64,000 nucleotides of DNA, from NCBI GenBank assembly GCA_030549335.1, contig CM060195.1, positions 31,996,874-32,060,873 of the forward strand. Reading direction: 5' to 3'. The position numbers and the translations under genes were made by a program. This document shows, piece after piece, positions 23,073 through 34,943 of the stretch (position 1 is the stretch's first letter; each line of letters begins with the position of its first letter). The DNA comes from Pontederia crassipes (taxonomy: Eukaryota; Streptophyta; Magnoliopsida; Commelinales; Pontederiaceae). The notes beneath the pieces were generated by a model, which searched no databases, was not told where the DNA came from, and saw nothing but the letters and a program-made list of their open reading frames with translations.

Positions 23073-23255
23073 AACTCCGCCTATGTTTTATAGCCGGTCC
23101 CAAGCCCGGATAAAGGAGGAGGGTTGTGTTAGGCCCCGACAGCCAACGTAAAACCCTGTTGAATCTCATGAACATGGATCAACGAATGCGTCGTATGATC
23201 CATGTAGCCGACCCCACCTAGTGGGATAAGGCTTTGTTGTTATTGTTGTTGTTGT
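23073..23255 (+). mobile_element. RTE-derived short non-autonomous element, 5'+3' type (B only)
   Basis: The left module matches the 5' UTR of the LINE at 8578 (AACTCCGCCTATGTTTTATA onward to GGATCAACGAAT). It then jumps to a 3' module (ATGTAGCCGACCCC..GGGATAAGGC) ending in (TTG)n. A, C and D have the empty site at GTGCTTTCTTTG/TTTTCTTG. About 16 extra bases lie before the 5' end, and no clean target duplication can be defined. It was inserted after B and D separated, or was lost from D. Confidence 0.8.
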
Positions 23256-23570
23256 TTTTTTTGTTTTCTTGAAGACAATCAAGGATTTCCCTTGGTACTA
23301 TGTTGCACTTATACAAGTTCCAGAGACTTGGCATATTTATAAAAGAGATTAGCTACCTATTCTATGTTTATTTCCTGCTATTGATTTGAGGATTCTTTCA
23401 TTTCTTCAACCACTCAATTTAACCATAATTGCACAGAATAGCAAAAAGAATGAATTGTATGTACGGAATTTAAAAATGGATACACTATACCTAATTGAGA
23501 TGACATTATCTACCTAATTTGCAAATAAATACGCAATATTTTTTTTCTCTTTGCTTCTACTTTTTCTTTT

Positions 23571-23656
23571 TTACTAATAGAGCTGAATGGCGTCCTATGA
23601 CCCATGTAGCCGACCCCACCTAGTGGGATAAGGCTTTGTTGTTGTTGTTGTTGTTG
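23571..23656 (+). mobile_element. RTE-derived short element, 3' module only (B)
   Basis: The 86-bp element runs from TTACTAATAGAGC to (TTG)n. It is flanked by a perfect 20-bp target duplication TTGCTTCTACTTTTTCTTTT (23551-23570 and 23657-23676). D has a longer, differently built element at the same site, while A and C are empty. Confidence 0.85.
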
Positions 23657-25305
23657 TTGCTTCTACTTTTTCTTTTGGAAATTATTTAGTGCATAGATGG
23701 AAACTGATGATCTAGTCAGATCGTTAAATCATCTTTCGTTATGCGAGATTCTTACAACATAAGTAATCAAAGATAGAAGTAGATTAGTCTTCCAAATAAA
23801 GTTGTCAGGAGTAAAAGTCCATGATAGTTTCCTTACTGTGGCATAATTCCTGTTTTCAATTGATTTGCATATAAATTCAAGCTAATATTTGTTCCATGTT
23901 ACTGATACTATGTTGATGATCTCTTATTACTAATTCATGTGCATTCATCATGAGTGCACGTGCTGATATTTTCAGGAAAAAAATAATTCTCCAATGTTGG
24001 GGATATTTCTTCATGTAGGTAGAAGGCTCATATATGTTTGTCTTCTATTATCATTTTAAGGAAAGAAGTTTCATGCTTTCTTTTTTTTTTTCTGGAAGAA
24101 AACTAAGATGTTATTTTTTTTATGGAAGAAAACTAAGATGTCTTCTATTACCATGTCTTAGTACATATTCAAGAGTCCTTACATATTTATAAAGGAGATT
24201 AGCCATCTCATTCTATGATTATTTCCTTTTATTCATTTGACGATTCTTCCTTCTACCAAAAAATTTTACCGGAATCACATACAATAGCAAAAAGTATCTA
24301 GAGAAGTGAAAAATGGATACATAATGCAAAATAGTTTCCAAAGCATGCATAGGAAGTAGTTTCATGACCAAGTGAGGAAGACAATTAGTAACCTAATTGT
24401 TTACCAAGTATTTTTTTCAACTAATAAAATGATTATTGCAAAGTTTACTTGCATATTTTATTTTATGAAATTGTTTAAAGAACAAATGTAGCATAATAGT
24501 TGCTTAAAAATTGATTACTATATTGCTTTAGATTGTCTTCCAGCTTGACGGAGGGAGCTTTACCTTGGAAAACATTTTGCTGATTGTGTCTTTTTTCCTA
24601 GTCCTCTATATCATTTTTGTTGCTTGCCGTTGTTGGTGGTCAAAAGCTTATAAAGCGGAAGGCCATAAGAGGGTAATTGAGATGACATTATATGCTTAAT
24701 TTGCAAATAAATCTACTCAATTTATTCTCTTTAGTTGTACATTTTCTTTTGGAAATTATTTAATGCATAGATGGAATCTGATGAAATTTATTTGAGTTTT
24801 TTCGTTTAGGTAAAGGAATTCATAAAGAAAAAATTGCAGATTACTGGTTTTAGCATTTAAGCGTTACAATTTTAACAACATCCTAAGTTGTTTATTTTGC
24901 AGGAAAGGGAGATGATATATAGCTTAAACGAGGTGAAAGTAAATTAATATCGAATGCAGCTATATTTTCATTCAAACGTCAAAGAAAAACATTGGAGGAA
25001 TTTCATAGGAATGTGATTCAAAACTTATTTGAGGTAATAAAAAATATCCTTTATAAGTGGTATGAGCAATTTTATAATTTGGCGTTTTCCTGATAGCATG
25101 CTTTAGATTTTGTTACATGTAACGGATTGGCATATAAATCACAAGGTACTTTTTTTTGTGTTAACTCTAGTGTCAAGAATGTCTATAACCTTTGAATGAT
25201 TTAATTTCAGGATAGATGTGCAGCTCAAGCTGTTACCAATTCAAGAAGTTGCCACTTGTTTGTTGGTTACCATAACTTTGGTTGTAAATTGAAGTATGGA
25301 GCATT

Positions 25306-27077
25306 AAAAATTTGAGATTTTAGCGATTTTCAATATATTTCGTCCACTTAATCCTGAAAATAAGTTTTGTTTCTACTCTTAGCAGCTACAGGGTATGAAA
25401 GCTCCCCATAAGGGTTTATTATGTTGAAGGTATAGAACATAATTGCTGGATTCGCATAACTTGGTTAACCTGTTTTTCGAAAATATTTTCCTTCCTCTTA
25501 CACTAGTATCATTTGTACTGCATACATCTTTTCCCTTGTCCTTGAACATGTAAATTATAAACACAAGGATTTCTAACTTCTCTGTTGGCCATTTTATCCT
25601 ATACTGCAGTTTCTATTTACTTTATGTGGATTCTTAAGCTTTATGACAAGAACGAACTTTTTCTGAATGAGCTTCTCCTAGTTTGTCATGTCATTCTATT
25701 CTTGAGCTGCTGCAATCTTATTGACCTCGGATTGATGCATGACGTTAATTTGCATTTTCTTTGCAATGAAGATATGCCCCTCTTTACAGTCAAAACATCC
25801 ATATATCCTATTTAGGGATGGAGATTGGGGTGACACTTCTTGATGTATGTAGTGGTAGTAGGCATGAGTGTCAATGTGTTCAATCTACACTTTTCTGTGT
25901 CATATATATTTCTCTTGCATACTTGGTTGTAGAGCTGTATTTTCTTTATTTTCATAACACATTCTTGGTTTTCTGGCATCTGCGAGGCATTTACAGGATT
26001 TACTTAGTGTTTTGTTTACATAACAAAGCTTGGGGTCTGTCATGGCATATGTTGTTTTAATGATTGTTAAGGTGGTCCAGTCAGACTAGTAAATCATCTT
26101 CCAGCGAGATTCTTACAACCTAAGTAATCGAAGAAAGAACTAGATTATGTCTTGCACAGAAAGTTGTCGAGTAAAATTCCATGAAAGTTTCTTTACCGTA
26201 GCATAATTCCTTTTTCTCGATTGCTTTGCATATCAATTCAAGTTAATGTTTGTTCAACGTTATTGATACCATGTTGATGATCTCTTATTACAAATTCATG
26301 TGCATTCATCATGAGTGCACGTGCTGATATTTCGGGAAAAAATAATTCTGCAATGTTGGGGATATTTCTTCATGTAGGTAGAAGGCTTTGTGCATGTGTG
26401 TTTGCATCATCTGTATTTGTCTTCTATTATCATTTTAAGAAGTTTCATGCTTTCTTTTTTTCCTGGAAGAAAACTAAGATGTTCATTTAGTACCATGTCT
26501 TAGTACATATTCAAGAGTCCTAGCATATCTATAAAGGAGATCAGCCGTCTCATTGTATGTTTATTTCCTTCTATTCATTTCAGATTCTTCCTTCTACCGG
26601 AATCACACGTAATAACAAAAAGTATCTATAGAATTGAAAAATGGATACATAATGCAAGATAGTTTCCAAAGCAAGAATAGCAGGTAGTTCATGACCAACT
26701 GAGGAGGACAATTAGTAACCTAATTTCTTGCCAAGTATTTTTTTCAACGAATAAAATGATTGTTTGCAGAATTTATTTCCGCAATTCATTTTATGATTTT
26801 TTATCGAATGATTGTAGCATTATGGACCATAACTGCTTAAAAATTGATTGCTTAATTGCATTAGTTCACCTTCCATTAGCTTTGCCCTTGTAAAAGCCTT
26901 TGTTAATTGTGGAGGTCATAAAAAGGTAATTGAGATGACATGATCTACTTTATTTGCAATAAATTGATTGAGGTTTCTGTCTTTAATATTTTTCTTTTTA
27001 CATCTGGTTTTTCTTTTGGAAATTATTTAGCACATAGATGGAATATGAAGAAATTTATTTGTGTTTTTTTTTCTTGT
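25306..27077. other. Rearranged downstream blocks of B (3' flank type plus R4)
   Basis: 25306-26100 matches 62190-62990 of D, and in A only the part before the LINE. 26100-27077 is the R4 block. The left border jumps from sequence equivalent to A 5240 directly to sequence equivalent to A 8150, so about 2.9 kb present in A is missing here. No gene was found; short open stretches lack family features. Confidence 0.5.
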
Positions 27078-27540
27078 GTTATTTTTAACACCCCTTAAAT
27101 TATAACTTTTCATCCTATTATAAACTATAAATTTATAAGCTGTAGTCTCTGAACTTATCCAAATTTGACATTTGGAACCTTTGATTAAATTTAATTCAGA
27201 TTTTATTAAGGTTTTTTAGTAATTATGAAATATCATGTTTGCCCTTTACTTTTTAATATGAAAAATTATAATAAAATGAAAATATTGGCATGAGCATAAT
27301 TTTGCATAAAAATATTATTAAACAATATTTTTAGTCATATTAATTATTTTATTTTTAATATAAATATTTTGCAATAAGAAAGTAAGTTAAAATTGACATT
27401 AAAATTGCTAGAAACCAAATTTATTGAAATTTGAATTACATTTAACTGAAGGACATAAACCAGGGACTAAAATTTGTAAATTTATAACTAGTGTTAGACG
27501 CGGTAAAACATTATAGTTTAGGGATATTAGTGGAAATAAT
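27078..27540. mobile_element. MITE-like element, second whole copy
   Basis: Has the same terminal inverted repeats as 10419-10900, with small internal deletions. Its right end is exactly a rearrangement border: the next bases match sequence equivalent to A 5456 instead of the flank seen at 10901. Confidence 0.6.
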
Positions 27541-28418
27541 TCACTTTGATATTGTGTGTTTTGTCTGGGTTTTGGCTCTAGTTCCTGCTAAGAATCACAT
27601 TCTTCAATTCGACATAATAATTTTTCCTTATTTCTGTCATGTTTAATGAATAAAATTCTAGAAAGTCAATGTGTAATTTGAGCTATATGTTGAAACTTGG
27701 ACATTGTTAAATACAGTTTTGAGATTGTAGTGATTCTCAATATATTTCATCCACTTCATCCTCGAAATAAGTTTCGTTCTACTCTTAGCAGCTACAGAAA
27801 GCTCCCCATAATTGTATATTATGTTGAAGATGTGCACTCTAATTGCTGGATTCACATAGTTTGATTAACATGTTATTCGAAAATCTTTTCCTTCCTCTTA
27901 TACTACTATCATTTGTACTATATACATCTCTCTTCCCTTGTCCTTGGACATGTAAATTATAAGCATAAGGGTCTATAATTCTACTGGCTATTTTATATTA
28001 TACTGCAGTTTCTATTTCCTTTACTGGCTTCTTAAGCCTATGCCTTGTGAATTCTCTCATAGTGTCATATCACATTTGGATATGTAGGAATACACTTTGC
28101 TATCACAAGGATTACATACTTATGACAAGAACGATCAGCTTCTCAACTAGCATTGCCTAGTTTGTCTTGTCTGCTTTGGGTCACATTCTATTCTTGAGCT
28201 TCTGCAAGCTTGTTGTCCTAGGATTGATGCATGGCCTTAATTTTCATTTTGTTTAAGATATGCTCTTCTTTCTCCGATCCCCATGGCTGCATCAAAACAT
28301 CCATATATCCTGTTTAGGGATGGAATAGAACTGAATTGGGTGTGAGACTTGTCATATTGCATGGTACAGAAGTCTGACTGTATTCAGACTTGGCATCACA
28401 TGTAGACTTGGTTCTACT
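27541..28418. other. Displaced block equivalent to A 5456-6330
   Basis: Begins TCACTTTGATATTGTGTGTT, the end of the relic gene's last exon, followed by its AATAAA region and 3' flank. Here it lies after the R4 block and MITE, the reverse of the order in A, which shows internal rearrangement of the B downstream block. Confidence 0.55.
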
Positions 28419-28905
28419 TGACACTTATGGTCATCATGAATGGATGTTACAGATTATAGTGGGCATAAATCAAGGTGTGAACCTAGGGGAACAAATATAT
28501 GTTCTGAACATGTCGGAAAGCTTGATGAAGAATAGAACTAGGCCTATGTCTGGATGATCCCAAATTAGTTGATCACTTTTCATGGTTGCTTCAACAAGTG
28601 GCGTCAGTTTTATCTCGATTCTTTTTTAAACTTTGATTTAACTCAAAGTTCATGATTCATTACAGACAATTAAATAAAATTGCAAACATATGCTATAATG
28701 CTTTTTATATAACATAAGGGATAAACACATTATTAAACAACTACGTAATTTTTTATCATTAAGAGAAAAAAAGTTTTACATTTGATAAAATGACTTTGTC
28801 TTCTTGCAAGATACAAAATTACACACATATAATATTCATAACTAATTATTTTGGCATGCTAAGAAAGAACATTGGAGATACAAGTACCCTCAGCACTTTA
28901 GCATT
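28419..28905. other. Unique AT-rich stretch
   Basis: Follows the point where homology to A 6330 ends. No match to any other part of the window, no ORF of note and no element ends were seen. Confidence 0.4.
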
Positions 28906-29543
28906 AAACGTAGGCTTTATATTATATTATATATAGTTTTATTATTAATTTAATTACCGACAACTCAGACCGTCGAAACTAATGATGAATCTCAATCCAT
29001 CGGTAGTTCTGACGGTTTGGGCTGTCAGAAATATTAATAATAAAATATTAAACATAGACTTTATATTATATATAACTTTATTATTAATTTAATTACCAAC
29101 GGCCCAGACCGTCAATAGTTTCGACAGATCTCAATCCGTCGGTAGTTTCAATGATTCGGACTGTCGAAAATATTTATAATAAAATATTAAACATATTATG
29201 TTATATTATATATAACTTTATTATTAATTTAATTACCAACAGCCCGATCCGTTAGTAGTTCCGATGGTTCGGGCTGTCAAAATATTAATAATAAAACGTT
29301 AAATATAGGATTTGTATTATATTATATATAATTTTATTATAAGTTTAATTATCGATGGCTCAGTCTGTCAGAACTATTTACAGATTGAGATCCATCGATA
29401 ATTACTGAGGGCTTAGGCCGTGGATAAATTATCATCGGTATTTCGAAAGGATTTTTCTTTCTGTTGCAAATTCTGTCATAAATTACGAAGGATGTTTATC
29501 CGTCAGAAACTCTTCGTTGGAAATTCTAAATTTTCTTGTAGTG
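28906..29543 (-). mobile_element. CACTA-type element relic with four subterminal repeats
   Basis: The terminus, on the minus strand, starts at 29543 with CACTACAAGAAAATTTAG. Inside lie four tandem subunits starting near 28906, 29050, 29189 and 29300. Each has an AT-rich half (TTTATTATTAATTTAATTA) and a half with CCGTCGGTAGTT-like motifs, typical of CACTA subterminal regions. The opposite terminus and any transposase are absent. Confidence 0.6.
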
Positions 29544-30193
29544 AGATAAACATTTGAGAATATCTACTCGCGTGATCTAAATAGCTATATTGATATAAAA
29601 AAATCTTAGAAATAACTGAGTTAGCAAAATAACTCAGAAAGCGTATAATTTATAACCTAAATGTTACCAACTAATTAATTCAGAGAAACGTTAAAAGGCA
29701 TATAATGTTCATAGTATCAAGTAACAAATATTCACATAACTTAAAACTAATAAATAAACATTTTAATAAGAAACTTTTCACATATTGCAATCAATATCAT
29801 TTAAGATAATATCAAACATATATATGCATATGTTGCACTTCATATGAATGCACAGATTATCAATTGACCAATATGTCGATAAGCGAATTCCAGAAGTGAC
29901 CCATATGAATTTTAAAGGTGTTCTCTCTACCATGACTTCTTACGAGGTAGCACTTAACTTTGAATGATACTTAGCTCCATTCTATATCATCCATATCGGA
30001 GAACATAATAGAAAGCGATAAGTGACTTCTAAAAGTAGCCCACTGAATTCTAGATTGTTATTAAGAGTACAAAAAAAATAAAAGAGAATTTTAGATGAAA
30101 AGAGAATAAAATATAATTATGATCTAGATGAAAAATAAATTTAGACCATTATGTTGGTAATAATATATTCAATAAAATTGAATTACTATTTAA
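29544..30193. other. Upstream homology block of C, distal part
   Basis: Matches 18784-19440 and 50365-51010. No gene was seen. Homology is interrupted at 30199 by the solo LTR and resumes at 32272. Confidence 0.6.
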
Positions 30194-30198
30194 GCTAA

Positions 30199-32271
30199 TG
30201 ATGTGCATGTGTTTAAGCATGATAATAAAGTAAAATATGGAATAAATGCATGCCCCCCCCCCCCAACCCAGACATTTAGATGAATTTGAAGGCAAAACGA
30301 TGCATTTAAGTAGTCCAACTGTCCAAAGCAGCAAACAGAAAAAAATGTGTCTTTTCACATCAGCTCGGTAGATTCCATTGCACAAGAGAAAGGAAGCTTC
30401 CTCTACATCTCTGTGTACAGATGTGGACAACAAAAGGACTGCTGGGACAGTGGACAGTGAACATGTGGCAAGCTATTGAAAAAGGCAGCAAAGAAATACC
30501 ACCAACAAATTCCTTTTTATTGGGACAATGGACAATGGACAATGGACAACAAACATGTGACAAGGAAAAGTGAGGCAGCCATGAAAGTCCACAAGAGCAT
30601 CTTCTTTTGGCTAAGACAAATGGATGGGTTGCAAGGAGAAGGATCACAAGAGAAGATTTCTTTTGGCTAAAACGTTGGACAAGTAGCAAACCAAGAGGTA
30701 GGAGGGATCACAAGCATCTTCTTTGGCTGGAAAAGCTGAAGAGGAATACCAGAAAGCAGTTGATAGATGGTACAATTCCTTGGACTATAAAAACACAAGA
30801 AGGCTGTTGAAAAAAAGGGTTCCAATTTTGGTTGATTTTGGATCCATTGTTGCTGGAAGGAGGAACTGAGGGGGAGGCTACCGCCAGCAGCCTCTCTCTT
30901 TCTTTTCTTTTCTTTGTTTTTCTTTTCTTTTCTTCTTTTGTTTTCCTGATGCATAGCTGAACAACTAGCTAGTGGCTAGAGCTCTGTGATGGAACTTTAT
31001 GTTTTCTACTCTTATCTCTTTTGATATCATATTGTTTAAAAGATTGACGAACCATGCTATTGTTTTATTGAAGTTGTCCTATGTTTTTTCTTGTGCTGAA
31101 ACGTCATGATAGATTTATATTTGGATTGAGGTTTTGAATCACTCTCATCATACCCCCCTCACGAAAGAGATGTTTTATGAAATGCAGAGACATTGAGCAT
31201 CGGCGATGCGATTCCCGTTTAGTTCTCATGTTGTTCCGGCAATGGCCACTGTTTGTTATTCAATTTAGACGTCACACATTCCAAAACTCGAAGCCCGAGA
31301 GGGATATGCATAGTCTGAACTCCGGTAATATATGACCATGCTGAATCAGAACTCAGACAATCTTAGATGAGTTTGAAATGCGTCCAGGGTTCTTTTCATT
31401 TCCTGTTTTGCTTCATCATTGCCACCTCACTTTTAATTCTAAAGAGTTTCTGCCCGAAAGGGAAGATCTTATTTCTTCTTTATCGTTGGCAACTCGAGAG
31501 GGCATATGGTGACCGAGTTACATCTAAAGGCCTCTTAGTAATACTAAGCTTTGTTTTCAAACCATTTCTCTCCTAAATCGTTTAAACATCGCGAGTTCCT
31601 GCATTCTACCCGAGAGGATTATCTTATTACTATGAGATGGATGCCTGTCATGTTCTCAGATTATTTCTTTAAGAACGTCTAGGTACTAGGACGCCGTGAA
31701 GGCTTAACTCAATCAAAAGAGGAAAACTCGATTTATATGTTTGAGCATCGTGCACGAGAGTGACGGTTGCGTTGGAGATATGAATCCCTTCACATGTTTT
31801 AACTGAACTCACCGCGAGCACGACAGTATCACGAACAAATTGAGTGTTCTTTATCACGAAGTTACCCTAATACACATGTTAAGGGGCAATCTATCGTCTT
31901 TACCTTAAACTGAACTTCAGAAAATATAAATTCTGGGAAAAGACACCTCCTCAGTCCTAACATTTATCTACACTAATTTTTGTCTACTTCTGCATTAAAA
32001 ATTTATAAAAATTAATGTAATCTTATTTGTTATGATTTCTAGTTTATAGCATTTCACTTTCTCATTTTGAACAACACCTATAGACTTGGCTTTTCCTTCA
32101 AATAGTTTAATTAAACGTGAATATTTCGACTTTGTCTTTGTGCGTCGATTCTCAAATACCACAATGATATGTCGTATACTTACGGTTCTCGTAGTAATAG
32201 TTTAGAAGATTTATAAATTTCAAAATTTAATTCGACATTTTTATGTAATTAACGATATATACACATTATCA
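30199..32271 (+). mobile_element. Solo LTR, probably Ty3/gypsy (Tat/Athila-like)
   Basis: A 2073-bp insertion starting TGATGTGC and ending ATTATCA (TG..CA), flanked by a 5-bp repeat GCTAA (30194-30198) and GTTAA (32272-32276). The empty site is visible upstream of B and D. A TATAAAA-type box near 30787 and short ACAATGG repeats before it would fit a U3 promoter. The 3' part resembles long gypsy LTR ends (TCTCAAATACCACAATGATA). No internal domain is present, so it is a fossil left by LTR recombination. One mismatch between the flanking repeats suggests moderate age. Orientation is inferred from the TATA position. Confidence 0.65.
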
Positions 32272-32276
32272 GTTAA

Positions 32277-33398
32277 TATCTAATAACAAATAATAATTAT
32301 TAAATTACTTTATCATTTTTGTAATAATTATATATTATATTACCCTCAAATAATTATAAATAGTAATATTATATAAAAAAAAATGATTGAACTGGTTAAC
32401 ATTTGGTTGAACCGATTAAATCTTGACTCGATTGGTCTCCTGATTTGATCTTTCATTCATCTTTTAAAACATTAGTCGTGTATTGTCCAACAAATTGATG
32501 CATCTTTTGTGCCTGTAACCATCAAGAGATGAGAGAAAACAAGAGAGGAGAATGTTCATGGATTGGGGAGACGATCAACTCCTTGGGTAATATTTATAAG
32601 TCTTGCTCCTTTAATATAATTTTAATTCAAGTCTTATATAAAATTGATTTAATCTCATCCCGTCTAATTTGAATTCCCACTTTATCTATTATTTAAATTC
32701 ATAATTTAACTTTAAATGAACCAAAATTTCAGAATTAACTATATAACTAATATGAATACCTATTAATATTTTAAGTTAAATATTAAATATTATTAAATAC
32801 TTGCTAACATATATTTAGGCTTAAAATTCTTAATTCTATTCTAATTACGAATCATTTATTCATCAAACTTTTTTTGGATCTCGATTCAAATTCAAATCCT
32901 TAATTCCAATCAAATAAAAAATTTCACTCTACTTTTTTTTATAATTTTAAAATATAAATATTACATCATATAATAATACTAAATCATATAATTGAACTTA
33001 TCCTTTTCTTATAATTTTCACTCGCAATAAAAATTTAAATTAAAAAAAAAACTGACCAGCAAACCCATTGAAGACCTAAATAACTTAAATCAAATAATTA
33101 TAAATTAATTTTTATTTTTAATGATTATATTTCATCCAGTTATTAGCTTTTAGTGATTTTTTTTATATTTTGAATGCTTATATTTGAATTAAATTTCAGT
33201 GCAAGAAGAAATTAGGATAAAAACAATAAAAAAATAAAAATGGATGACTTTTTATCCAAAAATTAGTTTAGGTTTCTTTTTCAATTTAATATTTTTTGTT
33301 CTTCGTTATTATATATATTTGATAAATAACTTAAATAATAATAATAATAATAATAAATTACAATTATTTACTTAACGGCAAATCTCTGAGTCCCGCCC
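32277..33398. other. Proximal upstream region of C
   Basis: The first about 600 bp match 19440-20010 before B. From about 32930 it matches the start of the window before A. AT-rich with no ORF. The solo LTR lies just over 1.1 kb before the TATA box. Confidence 0.6.
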
Positions 33399-33406
33399 TA
33401 TTTATT
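33399..33406 (+). promoter_or_regulatory. Putative TATA box of copy C
   Basis: TATTTATT in the same context as before copy A (after GTCCCGCCC, before the CT-rich tract and the leader minisatellite). Confidence 0.45.
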
Positions 33407-33437
33407 CTTTATTCCCTCCCCCTCCCCACTCCCACAC

Positions 33438-33550
33438 AAGAAACACAGCGCGCTCCAAGAACTCCTGCAGCAGCAAGAAACACACAGCGCGCTCCAAGAA
33501 CTCCTGCAGCAGCAAGAAACACAGCGCGATCCAAGAACTCCTGCAGCAGC
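33438..33550 (+). repeat. 37-bp minisatellite in the 5' leader of copy C
   Basis: Three units at 33438-33474, 33475-33513 (with two extra bases) and 33514-33550, ending four bases before the ATG. Copy A has four. Confidence 0.85.
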
Positions 33551-33554
33551 GACA

Positions 33555-34943
33555 ATGTCTCCTTCTTCTTCTTCTGCGGCCGCCGGCGCTGTTGCTGGAT
33601 TCAATCCCTACGTTCCTTCGCTGCGCACCTCGTCCTCCTCTTGGTCCAAGAACGACATCGGAGGCGACCGCTTCATCCCCGTCCGCCTTCCCGGCTCCGC
33701 CCACTACTTGCCTATCACCAAGAAACCGGCGGCGGACGACGATGACGTGACAGAAGCTGCCGCAGCATCCTCCTCGCCCTCAAAATTCTTCTACAGGAGG
33801 GCGCTCGCCGACGCTTGTCTGCGCGATCGCGTCCTCACCTTCAGAGTTCGTCCCGTTGCCCATCCAGGGCCGCTGGAGGAGGAACCGAAGCCGGAAGCGA
33901 AGCAGACGAGGAAGTGGCGCCTCCCTAAGGCGCCGTCCGAGATTCTTGACATGCCCGGTATCCAGGACAACTTCTACCTCAACCTACTCGACTGGGGCAG
34001 TTCCAATGTGCTCGCCGTCGCTCACGGCGACACCGTCTTCCTTTGGGACGATTCCAAGAAGTCCACCATCGGCTCCATGTGTTACGTGGACTGTCCCGTC
34101 ACCAGTCTCGGCTGGTCTCCAGACGGGCAGAACATTGCAATTGGCCTTATCCCCTCTGGCAATCTCGAGGTATTTGACTTGGTTTCTCGTCGAACGCGCA
34201 GAGTCTTGTCCGACTCCGATCTGCACTTCGGCACCCGAGTCACGTCGCTCGCTTGGAAGGACGACAACGTTCTTGCTACAGCCGGACCGGACTGTGAGAT
34301 ACTCCTCCATGATCTCCGGTTGGAGTCTCCTATCGTGCAAACCTTCCGCGGCGGCCACGACGGAGATATCTGCGCCCTGAAATGGTCCGACTCGGGTCGG
34401 TATCTCGCGAGCGGAGGCGATGTCGACCTACTTCATATATGGGACGTCTGCATGACCACTTCGACGGCCCATAGGAAACCGTGGCTGCACAGGATGACCG
34501 ACCACACATCCACGGTCAAAGCCCTTGCCTGGTGTCCTTTCCAAAGCAACCTTCTTGCATCCGGCGGGAATTGCTGCATCAAATTCTGGAACACCTCCAC
34601 CGGATGTTTACTGAACTCTGTGGACACGGGTGGTGCTGAGGTTTTCTCCTTACAGTGGAGTAGGCATGCGCGCCAACTGATCAGCTCTCATGGAGGTCCT
34701 CGCAACCAACTTAACGTCTGGAGGTACCCTTCCATGGCTAAGGCCGGTGAGCTCATAGGGCATCAAGACCGAGCTTTGTTCACATCCCAAAGTCCCGATG
34801 GTTACACTGTGGCCTCAGCATCTCCTGATGAGTCTGTAATGCTCTGGAAATTTTGTGCAGATTCTTCTGAGGTGCCCAAGCCCAAGCCCAAGGTTCCAAA
34901 TTGGGGTCCTTTTTCCAGCTCGAGCTTCAGTCATATCAGGTGA
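33555..34943 (+). CDS. CDC20-like APC/C activator, copy C (462 aa, single exon)
   Basis: A near-identical duplicate of copy A with the same C-box (DRFIPVR), MAD2-binding-like segment, WD40 propeller and IR tail. Differences seen: K17 becomes N; a 9-bp deletion removes three residues from the loop [11 protein letters not shown], giving GGNCCIKF; a 6-bp gain turns KPKV into KPKPKV near the C-terminus; and SPDGY is kept where A has SPHGY. All indels are multiples of three, so the frame has been held, which argues for selection or for recent origin. Start and leader are as in A. The function is inferred from the family: cell-cycle substrate recruitment to APC/C. Confidence 0.88.
   Translation: MSPSSSSAAAGAVAGFNPYVPSLRTSSSSWSKNDIGGDRFIPVRLPGSAHYLPITKKPAADDDDVTEAAAASSSPSKFFYRRALADACLRDRVLTFRVRPVAHPGPLEEEPKPEAKQTRKWRLPKAPSEILDMPGIQDNFYLNLLDWGSSNVLAVAHGDTVFLWDDSKKSTIGSMCYVDCPVTSLGWSPDGQNIAIGLIPSGNLEVFDLVSRRTRRVLSDSDLHFGTRVTSLAWKDDNVLATAGPDCEILLHDLRLESPIVQTFRGGHDGDICALKWSDSGRYLASGGDVDLLHIWDVCMTTSTAHRKPWLHRMTDHTSTVKALAWCPFQSNLLASGGNCCIKFWNTSTGCLLNSVDTGGAEVFSLQWSRHARQLISSHGGPRNQLNVWRYPSMAKAGELIGHQDRALFTSQSPDGYTVASASPDESVMLWKFCADSSEVPKPKPKVPNWGPFSSSSFSHIR

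Larger units (their letters stand above)
22196..25305 (+). pseudogene. Downstream block of B with the relic gene
   Basis: Collinear with 2041-5240. It holds the ATG block near 22749 (MADVVDLMIVEEVQSD) and the best-preserved membrane exon at 24532-24672. That exon has 47 open codons preceded by a CTTTAG acceptor and followed by a GTAATT donor; it starts IVFQLDGGSFTLEN, then a hydrophobic span, then CRCWWSKAYKAEGHKR. A following block at about 24903 is interrupted. Two RTE-derived short elements sit inside. The family is not recognised. Confidence 0.5.

Noticed and set aside
30256-30268. Run of about 13 C residues as a special structure
   Set aside because: A single homopolymer inside the solo LTR, prone to slippage or sequencing error, with no partner element.
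30476-30954. Overlapping short ORFs on both strands in the solo LTR
   Set aside because: They lie in a non-coding LTR and have low-complexity translations. Not supported as genes.
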